Origin: Streptomyces albospinus
GTDB taxonomy: Bacteria > Actinomycetota > Actinomycetes > Streptomycetales > Streptomycetaceae
NCBI RefSeq assembly: GCF_014648695.1
Contig: NZ_BMRP01000030.1
Span: forward strand, 16,267 to 80,266
DNA: 64,000 bases
Direction: 5' to 3'
Made by a program: the position numbers and the translations under genes. Positions within the stretch are counted from its first letter, which is position 1. Every line of letters starts with the position of its first letter. The notes under the pieces are model-generated. The model ran no database searches and was not told where the DNA came from. It was given only the letters and a program-made list of their open reading frames with translations. Shown here piece after piece: positions 1 to 6,944 of the stretch.

Positions 1-251
1 AGTTCGACCGTCACATCGACGGTGCCGGGGCGGCGAAGCGAATTGCGCAGCTTGGGGGTCCTCACGGTCAGGGTGCCGCTTGCGTACGTGACCTCGGTCT
101 GCTCGGCCGACCGCACGTCCCGGTCCTGCTTCGGGTCGCGGGGCCGCACCTCGACGACCGTGTCGAGGCGGTCGCCCGCGGTGAACTGGATGGAACCGGC
201 CTCCACGTGCACCGTGGCCGCGATCGGTTCGGGAGTGTCGAAAGAAGGCAT
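1..251 (-). CDS. DUF4097-like beta-strand repeat protein (partial, C-terminus off window)
   Basis: The frame opens with ATG at 251 (MPSFDTPEPIAATVHVEAG...) and is still open at base 1, so only the first 83 residues are seen. The N-terminus and the alternating V/T-rich strands (DTVVEVRPRD, EVTYASGTLTVRTPK) look like the Streptomyces DUF4097 family, whose members are predicted beta-solenoid-like cytosolic or surface proteins of unknown activity. There is no signal peptide. It lies 83 bp downstream of a ribbon-helix-helix regulator on the same strand, so the two probably form an operon controlled by that regulator. The family call rests on recognising the start of the protein only. Confidence 0.6.
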   Translation of the reverse strand, partial: MPSFDTPEPIAATVHVEAGSIQFTAGDRLDTVVEVRPRDPKQDRDVRSAEQTEVTYASGTLTVRTPKLRNSLRRPGTVDVTVE

Positions 252-280
252 GGCTGTCCCGTCCTCTTGGGTCTCATGAT

Positions 281-300
281 CGTCCCCGCTCGTGGGGACG
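281..300. terminator. weak hairpin between RHH gene and DUF4097-like gene
   Basis: Inverted repeat CGTCCCC/GGGGACG (281-287 and 294-300) with a 6-nt loop and no T-run. It may attenuate transcription or stabilise mRNA between the two co-directional genes rather than terminate. Confidence 0.3.
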
Positions 301-334
301 TGGTGTGGGTGAAGTGGCGCGGGCGCGGGCGCGG

Positions 335-853
335 CTAGCGCACCCAGCCCTTGAAGTTCTGTCCGAGGGTGTGGGCCCGCTCCCCCGTACGGGGCCGCGC
401 ACCGCCCTCGACCGCGGCCGACACGGCGCGCACCAGCCACGCGTTGACCGACAGGCCCTCGCGGCTCGCGGCCTCCTCGGCGCGCGCCTTGAGGTGGGCC
501 GGCAGCCGCAGATTGACGCGGGCCGTGCCACCTTCGTCGCCGTCCGCGGGGAGCGGCGCCGCGAGCGGTTCGGCGGGTGCGGTCGCCGCTTCCGGGTGGC
601 CGTTGTCACCGGGCGGCAGCGTCACCACGAAGTCGGGGTCCAGCCCGCGCAGCCGTACGTCGACCGAGCCGGGGGCGAGTTCGCGGGTGATCTCGTCCAT
701 CGCGGCGGAGAGCACATTGAGCATGGTCAGACGGGTCGCCGACTCCAGAGGTGCGGTGAGCCGCTCGGCCAGCTCGCGGGCATCTTCCCCGCCGGCTTCG
801 GCGGCCACCGCCAGTTCGCGGCGGAGAGTGTCGACATACGGGGTGAGGTCCAT
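335..853 (-). CDS. ribbon-helix-helix (HicB/Arc-type) DNA-binding protein
   Basis: 172 residues from ATG at 853 (MDLTPYVDTL...). Residues about 1-75 form an alpha-helical acidic domain, followed by a Pro/Ala linker. Residues about 111-149 (ARVNLRLPAHLKARAEEAA..., then GLSVNAWLVRAV) match the beta-strand and two helices of a ribbon-helix-helix fold of the type annotated as HicB-family antitoxin in Streptomyces. No HicA toxin gene is adjacent, so a toxin-antitoxin role is not supported. Upstream ATG/GTG codons would extend the frame into simple-sequence DNA, so they were rejected. A perfect 10-bp-arm palindrome sits 10 bp before the start and a second palindrome covers the start codon, which suggests autoregulation. 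The DUF4097-like gene follows on the same strand. Confidence 0.75.
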   Translation of the reverse strand: MDLTPYVDTLRRELAVAAEAGGEDARELAERLTAPLESATRLTMLNVLSAAMDEITRELAPGSVDVRLRGLDPDFVVTLPPGDNGHPEAATAPAEPLAAPLPADGDEGGTARVNLRLPAHLKARAEEAASREGLSVNAWLVRAVSAAVEGGARPRTGERAHTLGQNFKGWVR

Positions 854-883
854 GACGTCATGATGGCACCACTGTGGTGCCAT
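851..883. promoter_or_regulatory. candidate RHH operator: two adjacent palindromes
   Basis: Bases 863-872 and 874-883 are perfect inverted arms (ATGGCACCAC and GTGGTGCCAT) around a single T. Directly downstream, 851-862 reads CATGACGTCATG, a perfect 12-bp palindrome covering the RHH start codon. Ribbon-helix-helix dimers bind such short inverted repeats in the major groove. Binding by the adjacent gene product is inferred from position. Confidence 0.6.
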
Positions 884-1358
884 ATGCAAGTCCGGATGGC
901 GTCGCATGTGTGGCGGGTCCGGGGGTGGCCGCCCTGACCTGCGGAAAGGGGGAGGGATGCGACCTGAGCCATTGTGGCGCCATGCGCGCTCCTGTGCTTT
1001 CGGGGGTGGGGAATGGCGGCGGGCGGCACCGGGTGGCGCCGGGCGGCACCGGGCGGCACCGGGTGGCACCGGGTGGTGCTGGGTGGTGCTGGACGGTGCC
1101 GGATGGTGCCAAGTCGCGCCATCCGGCGTTGTGTGATGCCGCGATCCCGTGTGATGCCGCGCGATGCCGCGTGATCCCGTCTGACGCCATGCGATGCCGC
1201 GAGAGGGCGGACTGCCGGCCCCTCGTGCTCCGCCGCCGTTCAAGAGCTGTCGCCGCTGGCCTTTCGGGCTTACCTCGGCGGTACCCCCTGTGCAGTGGTC
1301 CGGAGCGCCGGGCCGGGTGCGGTGCGGGGGGCCTCGGCCGGTCGGTCACACTGGTGGC
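854..1358. other. gene-free region upstream of RHH gene
   Basis: About 500 bp with no credible coding sequence on either strand. It holds the palindromic operator (863-883), an isolated half-site resembling it near 973-982 (GTGGCGCCAT), the decamer array (1011-1200) and a GGTACCCCC tail motif at 1280-1288 like that of the palindromic elements at 1437 and 12763. Open frames here read as Gly/Arg/Pro/His/Ala repeats. Confidence 0.6.
1011..1200. repeat. 10-bp-periodic tandem repeat array
   Basis: From about 1021 to 1110 there are nine successive decamers of the form GGGYGGCACC drifting to GGGTGGTGCT and GGATGGTGCC, with no change of phase. After about 30 bp of weaker units, six further decamers of the form GTGATGCCGC or GCGATCCCGT run from 1141 to 1200. 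The core TGGCACC/TGGTGCC is the same half-site as in the palindrome at 863-883. The 10-bp period would place every copy on one helix face. The frames through this stretch are low-complexity and not credible genes. Confidence 0.8.
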
Positions 1359-1598
1359 ATGTCGTCACCCCGCAGGGCGTGCCCCGTCTGCACCCGAGAG
1401 ATCGCCGTCGTCGGCGGGCGTTTCGCTCGTCATGATCCTCCCCCAGCTAACGCTGGGAGGTACCCCCACGGGACGGCGTACAGGATCGAGCTGATCTCCT
1501 GCCCGGGGTCGCGGCGGACGGCCCCGATGATGGCGCCGGCGGAGAAGCTGTTCGACCCGGAGGAGCCGCCGATGCCCGGTCAGCAGCCGCTGTTCTGA
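1359..1598 (+). CDS. small Cys/His protein with in-frame palindromic insertion
   Basis: 79 residues from ATG at 1359. The N-terminus has CPVC at residues 8-11, His25 and CPG at 48-50, suggesting a small zinc-binding protein; it ends in a Pro-rich tail (PGQQPLF). I know similar short Streptomyces proteins with a CPVC start but no function. Residues about 27-37 are encoded by a palindromic element (1437-1467) of a type repeated elsewhere in the window, so the protein appears lengthened by an in-frame insertion. It converges with the GntR gene, 14 bp away. Function unknown. Confidence 0.5.
   Translation: MSSPRRACPVCTREIAVVGGRFARHDPPPANAGRYPHGTAYRIELISCPGSRRTAPMMAPAEKLFDPEEPPMPGQQPLF
1437..1467. 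repeat. Streptomyces palindromic repeat element, copy 1
   Basis: Stem CCTCCCCCAGC, loop TAAC, GCTGGGAGG, followed by TACCCCCA. The architecture (G/C stem, then GGTACCCCCA) is shared with 12763-12797. It lies inside the coding sequence of the small Cys/His protein and keeps the frame open. Confidence 0.65.
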
Positions 1599-1612
1599 GG
1601 CCGTTCGGCGAA

Positions 1613-2341
1613 CTACGGTGCCAGCACGTCCAGTTCGGCCATCGCGCCGGCCGTGATCTCCCGCGTCAGGGACTCCGCGCGGGCCGCGTCCCCGGTCCGT
1701 ACCGCCTCGGCGACCTGGACGTGCAGGGTCACCGCGGCCGGGTCGGGGTCGGTGAACATGACGTGGTGCTGGGTGCGGCCGGTGAGGACGGCGTCGACGA
1801 CATCGGCGAGGCGGGCGAACATCTCGTTGCCGGAGGCGGTGAGCACCACCCGGTGGAAGGCCATGTCGTGGACGAGGTAGGCGTCGAGCTGCTGGCCGCG
1901 TGAGGTGGCCACCATGCCCATGGCGTGCTCGGTGAGCTGGGCGCACTGGGCGGGCGTGGCGTGGGTGGCGGCGAGTCCGGCCGCGACCGGTTCGACGGCC
2001 GAGCGTAGCACGGTCAGCGAGCGCAGCTGCCGGGGGCGATCCCGGCCGGTCAGCCGCCAGCCGATGACCCGGGGGTCGTAGACGTTCCACTCCTCGGTGG
2101 GGCGCACGGTCACCCCCACCCGGCGCCGGGAGGCGACCAGTTGCATGGACTCCAGGACCCGGATCGCCTCGCGGATGACGGTGCGCGAGACGTCGAAGCG
2201 CTGCGCCAGCTCGTCCGTGCGCAGGACCGTTCCCGGGGGGTAGTCGCCCGCGGTGATCGCGGGCCCCAGGGACTCCAGTACGCGGCCGTGCAGGCCCTTC
2301 TCCCCGTTGTCCCCGGTGTCCGCGGGCGCCCCGTTTTCCAT
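1613..2341 (-). CDS. gntR: GntR/FadR-subfamily regulator of gluconate operon
   Basis: 242 residues from ATG at 2341. Residues about 17-80 form the winged helix (TVLRTDELAQRFDVSRTVIREAIRVLES), and about 105-230 an FCD ligand-binding domain with the expected metal-ligand helices (VHDMAFHRVVLTASGNEMF, HVQVAEAVRTGD). Divergent from gntK-gntP, the classic arrangement for the gluconate repressor; the same trio exists in S. coelicolor (SCO1678-1680, from memory). The intergenic region holds the palindrome TACG-T-CGTA at 2407-2415 as a plausible operator. Gluconate or gluconate-6-phosphate as inducer is known for relatives and inferred here. Confidence 0.85.
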   Translation of the reverse strand: MENGAPADTGDNGEKGLHGRVLESLGPAITAGDYPPGTVLRTDELAQRFDVSRTVIREAIRVLESMQLVASRRRVGVTVRPTEEWNVYDPRVIGWRLTGRDRPRQLRSLTVLRSAVEPVAAGLAATHATPAQCAQLTEHAMGMVATSRGQQLDAYLVHDMAFHRVVLTASGNEMFARLADVVDAVLTGRTQHHVMFTDPDPAAVTLHVQVAEAVRTGDAARAESLTREITAGAMAELDVLAP

Positions 2342-2406
2342 GGGCCAAGCCTACGGTCCCGCACCTCGGCCAAATAAGTATGACTTTTGCGTCACAGGGG
2401 CTTGAA

Positions 2407-2415
2407 TACGTCGTA
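2407..2415. promoter_or_regulatory. candidate GntR operator
   Basis: TACG-T-CGTA, a perfect odd palindrome in the AT-rich gap between gntR and gntK. FadR-subfamily proteins bind short palindromes built on GT(N)AC. Assignment is by position and symmetry only. Confidence 0.4.
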
Positions 2416-2506
2416 CCTAATGGGTTTCAGTGGGGGCGCACGAGGTCGAAGACGACGGCGTCATAGCGGTATGGCGCGGTCCGTCCTGCTAGGTGAGGTA
2501 AACGGG

Positions 2507-3022
2507 ATGAGCAGCGCCGACGTCATCGTCGTGATGGGCGTGGCCGGGACCGGCAAGACCACGATCGGTCCGCTGGTGGCCGCCGCACTGGGCGTTCCGT
2601 ACGCCGAGGGCGACGACTTCCATCCGCCGGCCAATATCGCCAAGATGTCGGCGGGCACCCCGCTGGACGACGCCGACCGCGGCCCCTGGCTCGACGCCAT
2701 CGGCGCCTGGGCGCACGGCCGGGCCGGGCAGGGCGGAGTGGTCAGCAGCTCCGCGCTCAAGCGCGCCTACCGCGACCGGCTGCGGGCCGCCGCCCCGGGT
2801 GTGGTCTTCCTCCATCTCACCGGTGACCGCGCGCTGATCGAGGCGCGGATGGCTGAGCGCAAGGGCCACTTCATGCCGGCCGCGCTGCTGGACTCGCAGT
2901 TCGCCACGCTCGAACCGCTCGGACCGGACGAGGCGGGCGTCGCCGTCGATGTGTCCGGGACGCCGGAGGAGATCGCCGGACGGGCGGTGGCCGCACTGCG
3001 GGCCCTGGCCCCGAACAGCTAG
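2507..3022 (+). CDS. gntK: gluconokinase
   Basis: 171 residues; ATG at 2507 is preceded by AGGTGAGG at 2491-2498 with 8-nt spacing. P-loop GVAGTGKTT at residues 11-19, then EGDDFHPPANIAKMSAGTPLDD, the substrate-binding signature of GntK-type gluconokinases, and a LID segment (ARMAERKGHFMP). It phosphorylates D-gluconate to 6-phosphogluconate, feeding the pentose phosphate pathway. Length matches the family. It precedes the permease by 79 bp on the same strand, so the two are probably co-transcribed under GntR. Confidence 0.93.
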   Translation: MSSADVIVVMGVAGTGKTTIGPLVAAALGVPYAEGDDFHPPANIAKMSAGTPLDDADRGPWLDAIGAWAHGRAGQGGVVSSSALKRAYRDRLRAAAPGVVFLHLTGDRALIEARMAERKGHFMPAALLDSQFATLEPLGPDEAGVAVDVSGTPEEIAGRAVAALRALAPNS

Positions 3023-3101
3023 CCCCGCCCCCCCCGGGCCGCACCCCACACTCGCCACCCCCCGCACCCCCTTCCCCCTCCGTTCAACCAAGGGAATCGC
3101 C

Positions 3102-4499
3102 GTGACACATCTCAGCGTCGAGATGCTCGCAGCGGATGCGACCGCGCCCATCACCACGGCCGGTCATGCACAGCTGGGCATCGCCGTTCTGGCGGGTATC
3201 GCCGTCATCGTTCTGCTGATCACCAAGTTCAAGCTGCATGCGTTCCTGTCGCTGATCGTCGGCTCTCTGGTGCTCGGCGCGGTGGCCGGGGCGCCGCTCG
3301 ACAAAGCCATCGCCAGCTTCTCGACCGGGCTCGGGACCACGGTCGCCGGTACGGGAGTGCTGATCGCGCTGGGCGCCGTACTGGGGAAGCTGCTCGCCGA
3401 CTCGGGCGGCGCGGACCAGATCGTGGACACGATCCTGGCCAGGGCCGGCCGGCGGGCGATGCCCTGGGCGATGGTGCTGATCGCCGGGATCGTGGGGCTG
3501 CCGATCTTCTTCGAGGTCGGGATCGTGCTGCTGATCCCGGTGGTGCTGCTGGTCGCCAAGCGCGGCAACTTCTCGCTGATGCGGATCGGGATTCCGGCCC
3601 TGGCCGGGCTGTCCGTGATGCACGGGCTGATCCCGCCGCACCCCGGGCCGCTGGCCGCGATCGACGCGGTCAAGGCGAACCTGGGCGTCACGCTGGCCCT
3701 CGGCGTCGTCGTCGCGATACCCGCCGCGATCATCGCCGGCCCGGTGTTCTCGCGGTACGCGGCCCGATGGGTCGACATCGCCCCGCCCGAGAAGATGGTG
3801 CCCGAGCGGGCTTCCGAGGAGCTGGCGAAGCGGCCGGGCTTCGGGATCACCGTGGCCACCGTGCTGCTGCCGGTGGTGATGATGCTGGCCAAGGCGCTGC
3901 TGGACGTCGTCGTGGACGACCCGAAGGACGGCCTCCAGCGGGTCTTCGACGTCGTCGGCTCACCGCTGATCGCGCTGCTCACCGCCGTCGTCGTCGCGAT
4001 GTTCACCCTCGGGCGCTCGGCCGGCTTCACCCGTGGCCGGATCGCCTCGACCGTCGAGAAGTCGCTCGGCCCGATCGCCGGGGTGCTGCTGATCGTCGGC
4101 GCGGGCGGCGGCTTCAAGCAGACACTGGTGGACTCCGGCGTCGGCCAGATGATCCTGGACATATCCCGGCACTGGAACGTCTCGGCGCTGCTGCTGGCCT
4201 GGCTGATCGCGGTCGCCATCCGGCTCGCGACCGGCTCCGCGACGGTGGCCACCATCTCCGCGGCGGGCCTGGTCGCCCCGCTCGCCGCCGAGATGAGCAC
4301 CACGCACAGCGCGCTGCTGGTGCTGGCCATCGGTGCCGGGTCGCTGTTCTTCAGCCATGTCAACGACGCGGGCTTCTGGATGGTCAAGGAGTACTTCGGG
4401 ATGGACGTCGGCCAGACCCTGAAGACATGGTCGGTGATGGAGACGCTGATCTCGGTGGTCGGGATCGCGGGCGTGCTGCTGCTGTCGCTGGTCGTCTAG
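3102..4499 (+). CDS. gntP: gluconate:H+ symporter (GntP family)
   Basis: 465 residues from GTG at 3102, with AAGGGA at 3090-3095 as ribosome binding site. Twelve or more hydrophobic segments; family signatures include GLPIFFEVGIVLLIPV, the loop MHGLIPPHPGPLAAID, and FFSHVNDAGFWMVKEYFG near the C-terminus. It imports gluconate across the cytoplasmic membrane for GntK. A longer frame exists upstream but overlaps gntK and lacks a better ribosome binding site. Followed by a strong hairpin (4552-4590). Confidence 0.93.
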   Translation: MTHLSVEMLAADATAPITTAGHAQLGIAVLAGIAVIVLLITKFKLHAFLSLIVGSLVLGAVAGAPLDKAIASFSTGLGTTVAGTGVLIALGAVLGKLLADSGGADQIVDTILARAGRRAMPWAMVLIAGIVGLPIFFEVGIVLLIPVVLLVAKRGNFSLMRIGIPALAGLSVMHGLIPPHPGPLAAIDAVKANLGVTLALGVVVAIPAAIIAGPVFSRYAARWVDIAPPEKMVPERASEELAKRPGFGITVATVLLPVVMMLAKALLDVVVDDPKDGLQRVFDVVGSPLIALLTAVVVAMFTLGRSAGFTRGRIASTVEKSLGPIAGVLLIVGAGGGFKQTLVDSGVGQMILDISRHWNVSALLLAWLIAVAIRLATGSATVATISAAGLVAPLAAEMSTTHSALLVLAIGAGSLFFSHVNDAGFWMVKEYFGMDVGQTLKTWSVMETLISVVGIAGVLLLSLVV

Positions 4500-4551
4500 C
4501 GACGGCAGCGGCAGCAACCGCCCGCTCCGCCGGGGAACTTCGCGACGATGC

Positions 4552-4590
4552 GGCCTCGCCGCGGTGCGGGAGCGGCACCGCGGCGGGGCC
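4552..4590. terminator. bidirectional hairpin terminator
   Basis: 16-bp arms (4552-4567 and 4575-4590) with a single mismatch and a 7-nt loop, between the convergent gntP and monooxygenase genes. No T-run, as is usual in Streptomyces. Confidence 0.75.
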
Positions 4591-4608
4591 GACGCCACTG
4601 GCGGAGAC

Positions 4609-6150
4609 TCAGACCGCCTGCGTGGCACCGAAGTACGCGCCCAGGGCAGCCGCCACCGGTGCCGTCGCCCCGTCCGCCGGTGCCGCGAGTGCGATATAGC
4701 CGTCGGGGCGGACGAGGAACACGCCCGGCCCGGCGCCGTATGCGTCCCGTATGTGCCCGTCGGCGTCGAGCAGGTCGGGCGCCGGGCCGCCCACCCGGAC
4801 CGTGCGGAGCAGCGCCGGGTCGTCGGCCCCCGGAAGTGACGCGACGTCAAGATCCGTGTCACCCAGGGCGATCAGGGTGAAGTGCGGGCCCCTGAAGGCG
4901 TCGAAGAGGCGGCTGGGGGTGCCGTCGGCGGTGGTGCAAGGGGCGTCGGGGGCCCGGTCGCCGGCGGTGCGGGCGCCCTCGGGGAGGCCGGTGCGCAGTT
5001 CGCGGGTGAGCGGGCTGTCCGGGTAGCCGATGTCGAGCTGGTGCAGGTCCCGGCCGCGGCGCAGCGAACCGGAGCGGTGCAGCCGGGTGCTGGTCTCCAA
5101 GATGCGGGCCGCGATCGGGCGGCGCTCGGTCTGATAGGTGTCGAGGAGGCTTTCGGGGGCGCCGTGCCGCAGCACCTGGCCGAGCTTCCAGCCGAGGTTG
5201 TAGGCGTCCTGGACGCTGGTGTTCATGCCCTGGCCGCCCGCGGGCGAGTGGATGTGCGCGGCGTCGCCGGCCAGGAAGACCCGGCCGTGGCGGTAGGTGT
5301 CCGCCATCCCCGCCCGGGGGCGGTAGACGGAGGACCACAGCACCTCGCGGACCTGCTCGGGGGCGAGGTGGGTATGGCACGCGATCAGCGCGCGGACCGC
5401 CTCGGGGGAGGTGTCCGGGTCGCCGCCGGCCGCCGCGAAGCACTGGAAGTGGTCGGTGCCGACGAGCGGGAGCAGCGTGACGAAGCCGTGCGGCGGCAGC
5501 ACCCAGCGGTGCCAGTGGTCCCGGTCCAGGCCGTCGATCCGCACGTCCGCGACGATCGAGACGCCGGGCGGCAGGTCCGGGCCGCTCATCTGGATGCCGA
5601 GCTGCCTGCGGACGGTGCTGCGCCCGCCGTCGGCGGCCACCAGGTAGGCGGCGCGGACGGTGCGGACGGCGCCGTCCGCACCGGTCAGCCGGGCGGTCAC
5701 GCCGTCCGCGTCCTCGGTGAAGTCTTGCAGCTCGGTGCCCAACAGGACGCTGCCGCCCAGCTCCAACAGCCGTGCGTGCAGCACCTGTTGGTTGCGCCAC
5801 TGGGGGAGCATCAGGGCGTTGGAGTACGGGGTCGAGGGGGTGGGGTCGACCAGCTCGATCATCTCGTGGGTGTGGGCGATCCGGCCGTCCTCCCACAGCG
5901 CCAGCGGCGGGTACAGGCCCCCCGCGGCCTGGGCGGCGGCGAGCACGCCGAGGTCGTCGAAGACCTCCTGGGTGCGCGGCTGGACGCCGGTGCCGCGGGC
6001 GCCGCGGGAGAACTCCGGCTGCCGCTCGACGAGCAGCGCGGTCACTCCGCGGCGGGCGAGGTCGATGGCGAGGGCGAGGCCGGTCGGACCTGCGCCGGTG
6101 ATCAGTACGTCGACGGGCGCGGTCGCGGCGTCGGCGGTGTCCCCCGGCAT
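4609..6150 (-). CDS. FAD-dependent aromatic monooxygenase
   Basis: 513 residues if started at ATG 6150. GAGPTGLALAIDLARRG is the Rossmann FAD motif, with LVERQ ending the second strand; AAYLVAADGGRSTVRRQLGI is the DG motif; FLAGDAAHIHSPAGGQGMN is the FAD-ribityl GD motif; a thioredoxin-like C-terminal region follows. This is the class A hydroxylase family (PHBH/RdmE type) that hydroxylates aromatic or polyketide substrates with NAD(P)H and O2; substrate unknown. An alternative ATG at 6186 would place one of two identical operator boxes inside the coding sequence, so 6150 was preferred; neither start has a strong ribosome binding site. Divergent from a TetR regulator that probably represses it. 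Confidence 0.87.
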   Translation of the reverse strand: MPGDTADAATAPVDVLITGAGPTGLALAIDLARRGVTALLVERQPEFSRGARGTGVQPRTQEVFDDLGVLAAAQAAGGLYPPLALWEDGRIAHTHEMIELVDPTPSTPYSNALMLPQWRNQQVLHARLLELGGSVLLGTELQDFTEDADGVTARLTGADGAVRTVRAAYLVAADGGRSTVRRQLGIQMSGPDLPPGVSIVADVRIDGLDRDHWHRWVLPPHGFVTLLPLVGTDHFQCFAAAGGDPDTSPEAVRALIACHTHLAPEQVREVLWSSVYRPRAGMADTYRHGRVFLAGDAAHIHSPAGGQGMNTSVQDAYNLGWKLGQVLRHGAPESLLDTYQTERRPIAARILETSTRLHRSGSLRRGRDLHQLDIGYPDSPLTRELRTGLPEGARTAGDRAPDAPCTTADGTPSRLFDAFRGPHFTLIALGDTDLDVASLPGADDPALLRTVRVGGPAPDLLDADGHIRDAYGAGPGVFLVRPDGYIALAAPADGATAPVAAALGAYFGATQAV

Positions 6151-6165
6151 GGCCTCAACGATGTC

Positions 6166-6216
6166 TTTAACGGTGTTAAGTTCCATGGTTCCCAGGCTGC
6201 ATTTAACGGTGTTAAG
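6166..6216. promoter_or_regulatory. twin TetR operators
   Basis: TTTAACGGTGTTAAG occurs at 6166-6180 and again, identical, at 6202-6216, 36 bp apart. Each is a near-perfect palindrome (TTAAC-ggt-GTTAA). The second ends 8 bp before the TetR start codon. The pair sits between the divergent monooxygenase and TetR genes. Confidence 0.8.
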
Positions 6217-6224
6217 TTGTCAAC

Positions 6225-6905
6225 GTGGTTTCGCGAATCGACCGGAAGCAAGTGGCCGGGACGGCCCTGCGGCTGCTGAACGAGGTCGGCCTCGACGGGC
6301 TGACGCTGCGCCGCATCGCCAAGGAGCTGAACGTCCAGGCCCCCGCGCTCTACTGGCACTTCAGGAACAAGCAGGAGCTGCTGGACGAGATGGCCACCGA
6401 GATGTTCCGCCGGATGACCGGGCCCCTGGTGGCGGAGCACCGGTCCGGCGGCGGCCAGGTCTGGGAGACCTGGCAGGAGATGGTGGTCGCCACCTGCTCC
6501 ACTCTGCGCGAAGCCCTGCTCGGCTACCGCGACGGCGCCAAGATGATCAGCGGTACGCGGATGACCGACGACAGCTTCGCCGCGCCGCTCGAACTCTTCA
6601 TGAGCCACTTCACCGCGGCCGGCTTCGCACTGCCCGAGGCGGCGCGCGCCTGGTGGACCGCGTACAACTTCACCATCGGACTCGTGATCGAGGAGCAGTC
6701 GGTCCACCCCGACCCCGCGGCGCCGCAGGTGCGGGACCCCGCGTACGACGTCACCGACCGCGAGCGGCGGCTGGCCGCGGACTATCCGCTCGCCGCGACG
6801 GCCGGGCGGCAGATGTTCGGCGACTTCGAGGAGGGGTTCCGCACCGGGCTGCGGATCATCATCGCGGGCATCGAGGCCAACCACGGGCCGGGGGACGGGA
6901 GTTGA
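6225..6905 (+). CDS. TetR-family regulator (TetR class, C-terminal TetR_C domain)
   Basis: 226 residues from GTG at 6225. Residues about 6-52 form the HTH (LRRIAKELNVQAPALYWHFRNKQELLDEM), with the ALYWHFRNK recognition region typical of TetR-class repressors; the remainder resembles the all-helical TetR_C ligand-binding domain. It lies divergent to the FAD monooxygenase with two identical palindromes in the gap, the textbook layout for repressor and drug/substrate-modifying enzyme (as in tetR/tet(X)-like pairs). Ligand unknown. A strong hairpin follows at 6912-6943. Confidence 0.88.
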   Translation: MVSRIDRKQVAGTALRLLNEVGLDGLTLRRIAKELNVQAPALYWHFRNKQELLDEMATEMFRRMTGPLVAEHRSGGGQVWETWQEMVVATCSTLREALLGYRDGAKMISGTRMTDDSFAAPLELFMSHFTAAGFALPEAARAWWTAYNFTIGLVIEEQSVHPDPAAPQVRDPAYDVTDRERRLAADYPLAATAGRQMFGDFEEGFRTGLRIIIAGIEANHGPGDGS

Positions 6906-6911
6906 GGGTGA

Positions 6912-6943
6912 GCCGGCGGATCCGGCCGGGCGGATCCGCCGGC
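6912..6943. terminator. bidirectional hairpin terminator
   Basis: Perfect 13-bp arms (6912-6924 and 6931-6943) with a 6-nt loop, between the convergent TetR and acyltransferase genes. Confidence 0.8.
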
Positions 6944-6944
6944 G

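Noticed and set aside
335..853. HicA/HicB toxin-antitoxin pair
   Set aside because: The RHH protein resembles HicB only in its DNA-binding half, and no HicA-like double-stranded-RNA-binding toxin is encoded next to it.
1011..1200. Possible CRISPR array
   Set aside because: Units are 10 bp and contiguous without spacers, and no cas genes are present.
727..1349. Several overlapping frames through the decamer array
   Set aside because: Their products are repeats of His/Pro/Ala/Gly/Arg produced by the 10-bp repeat, with no ribosome binding site or domain.
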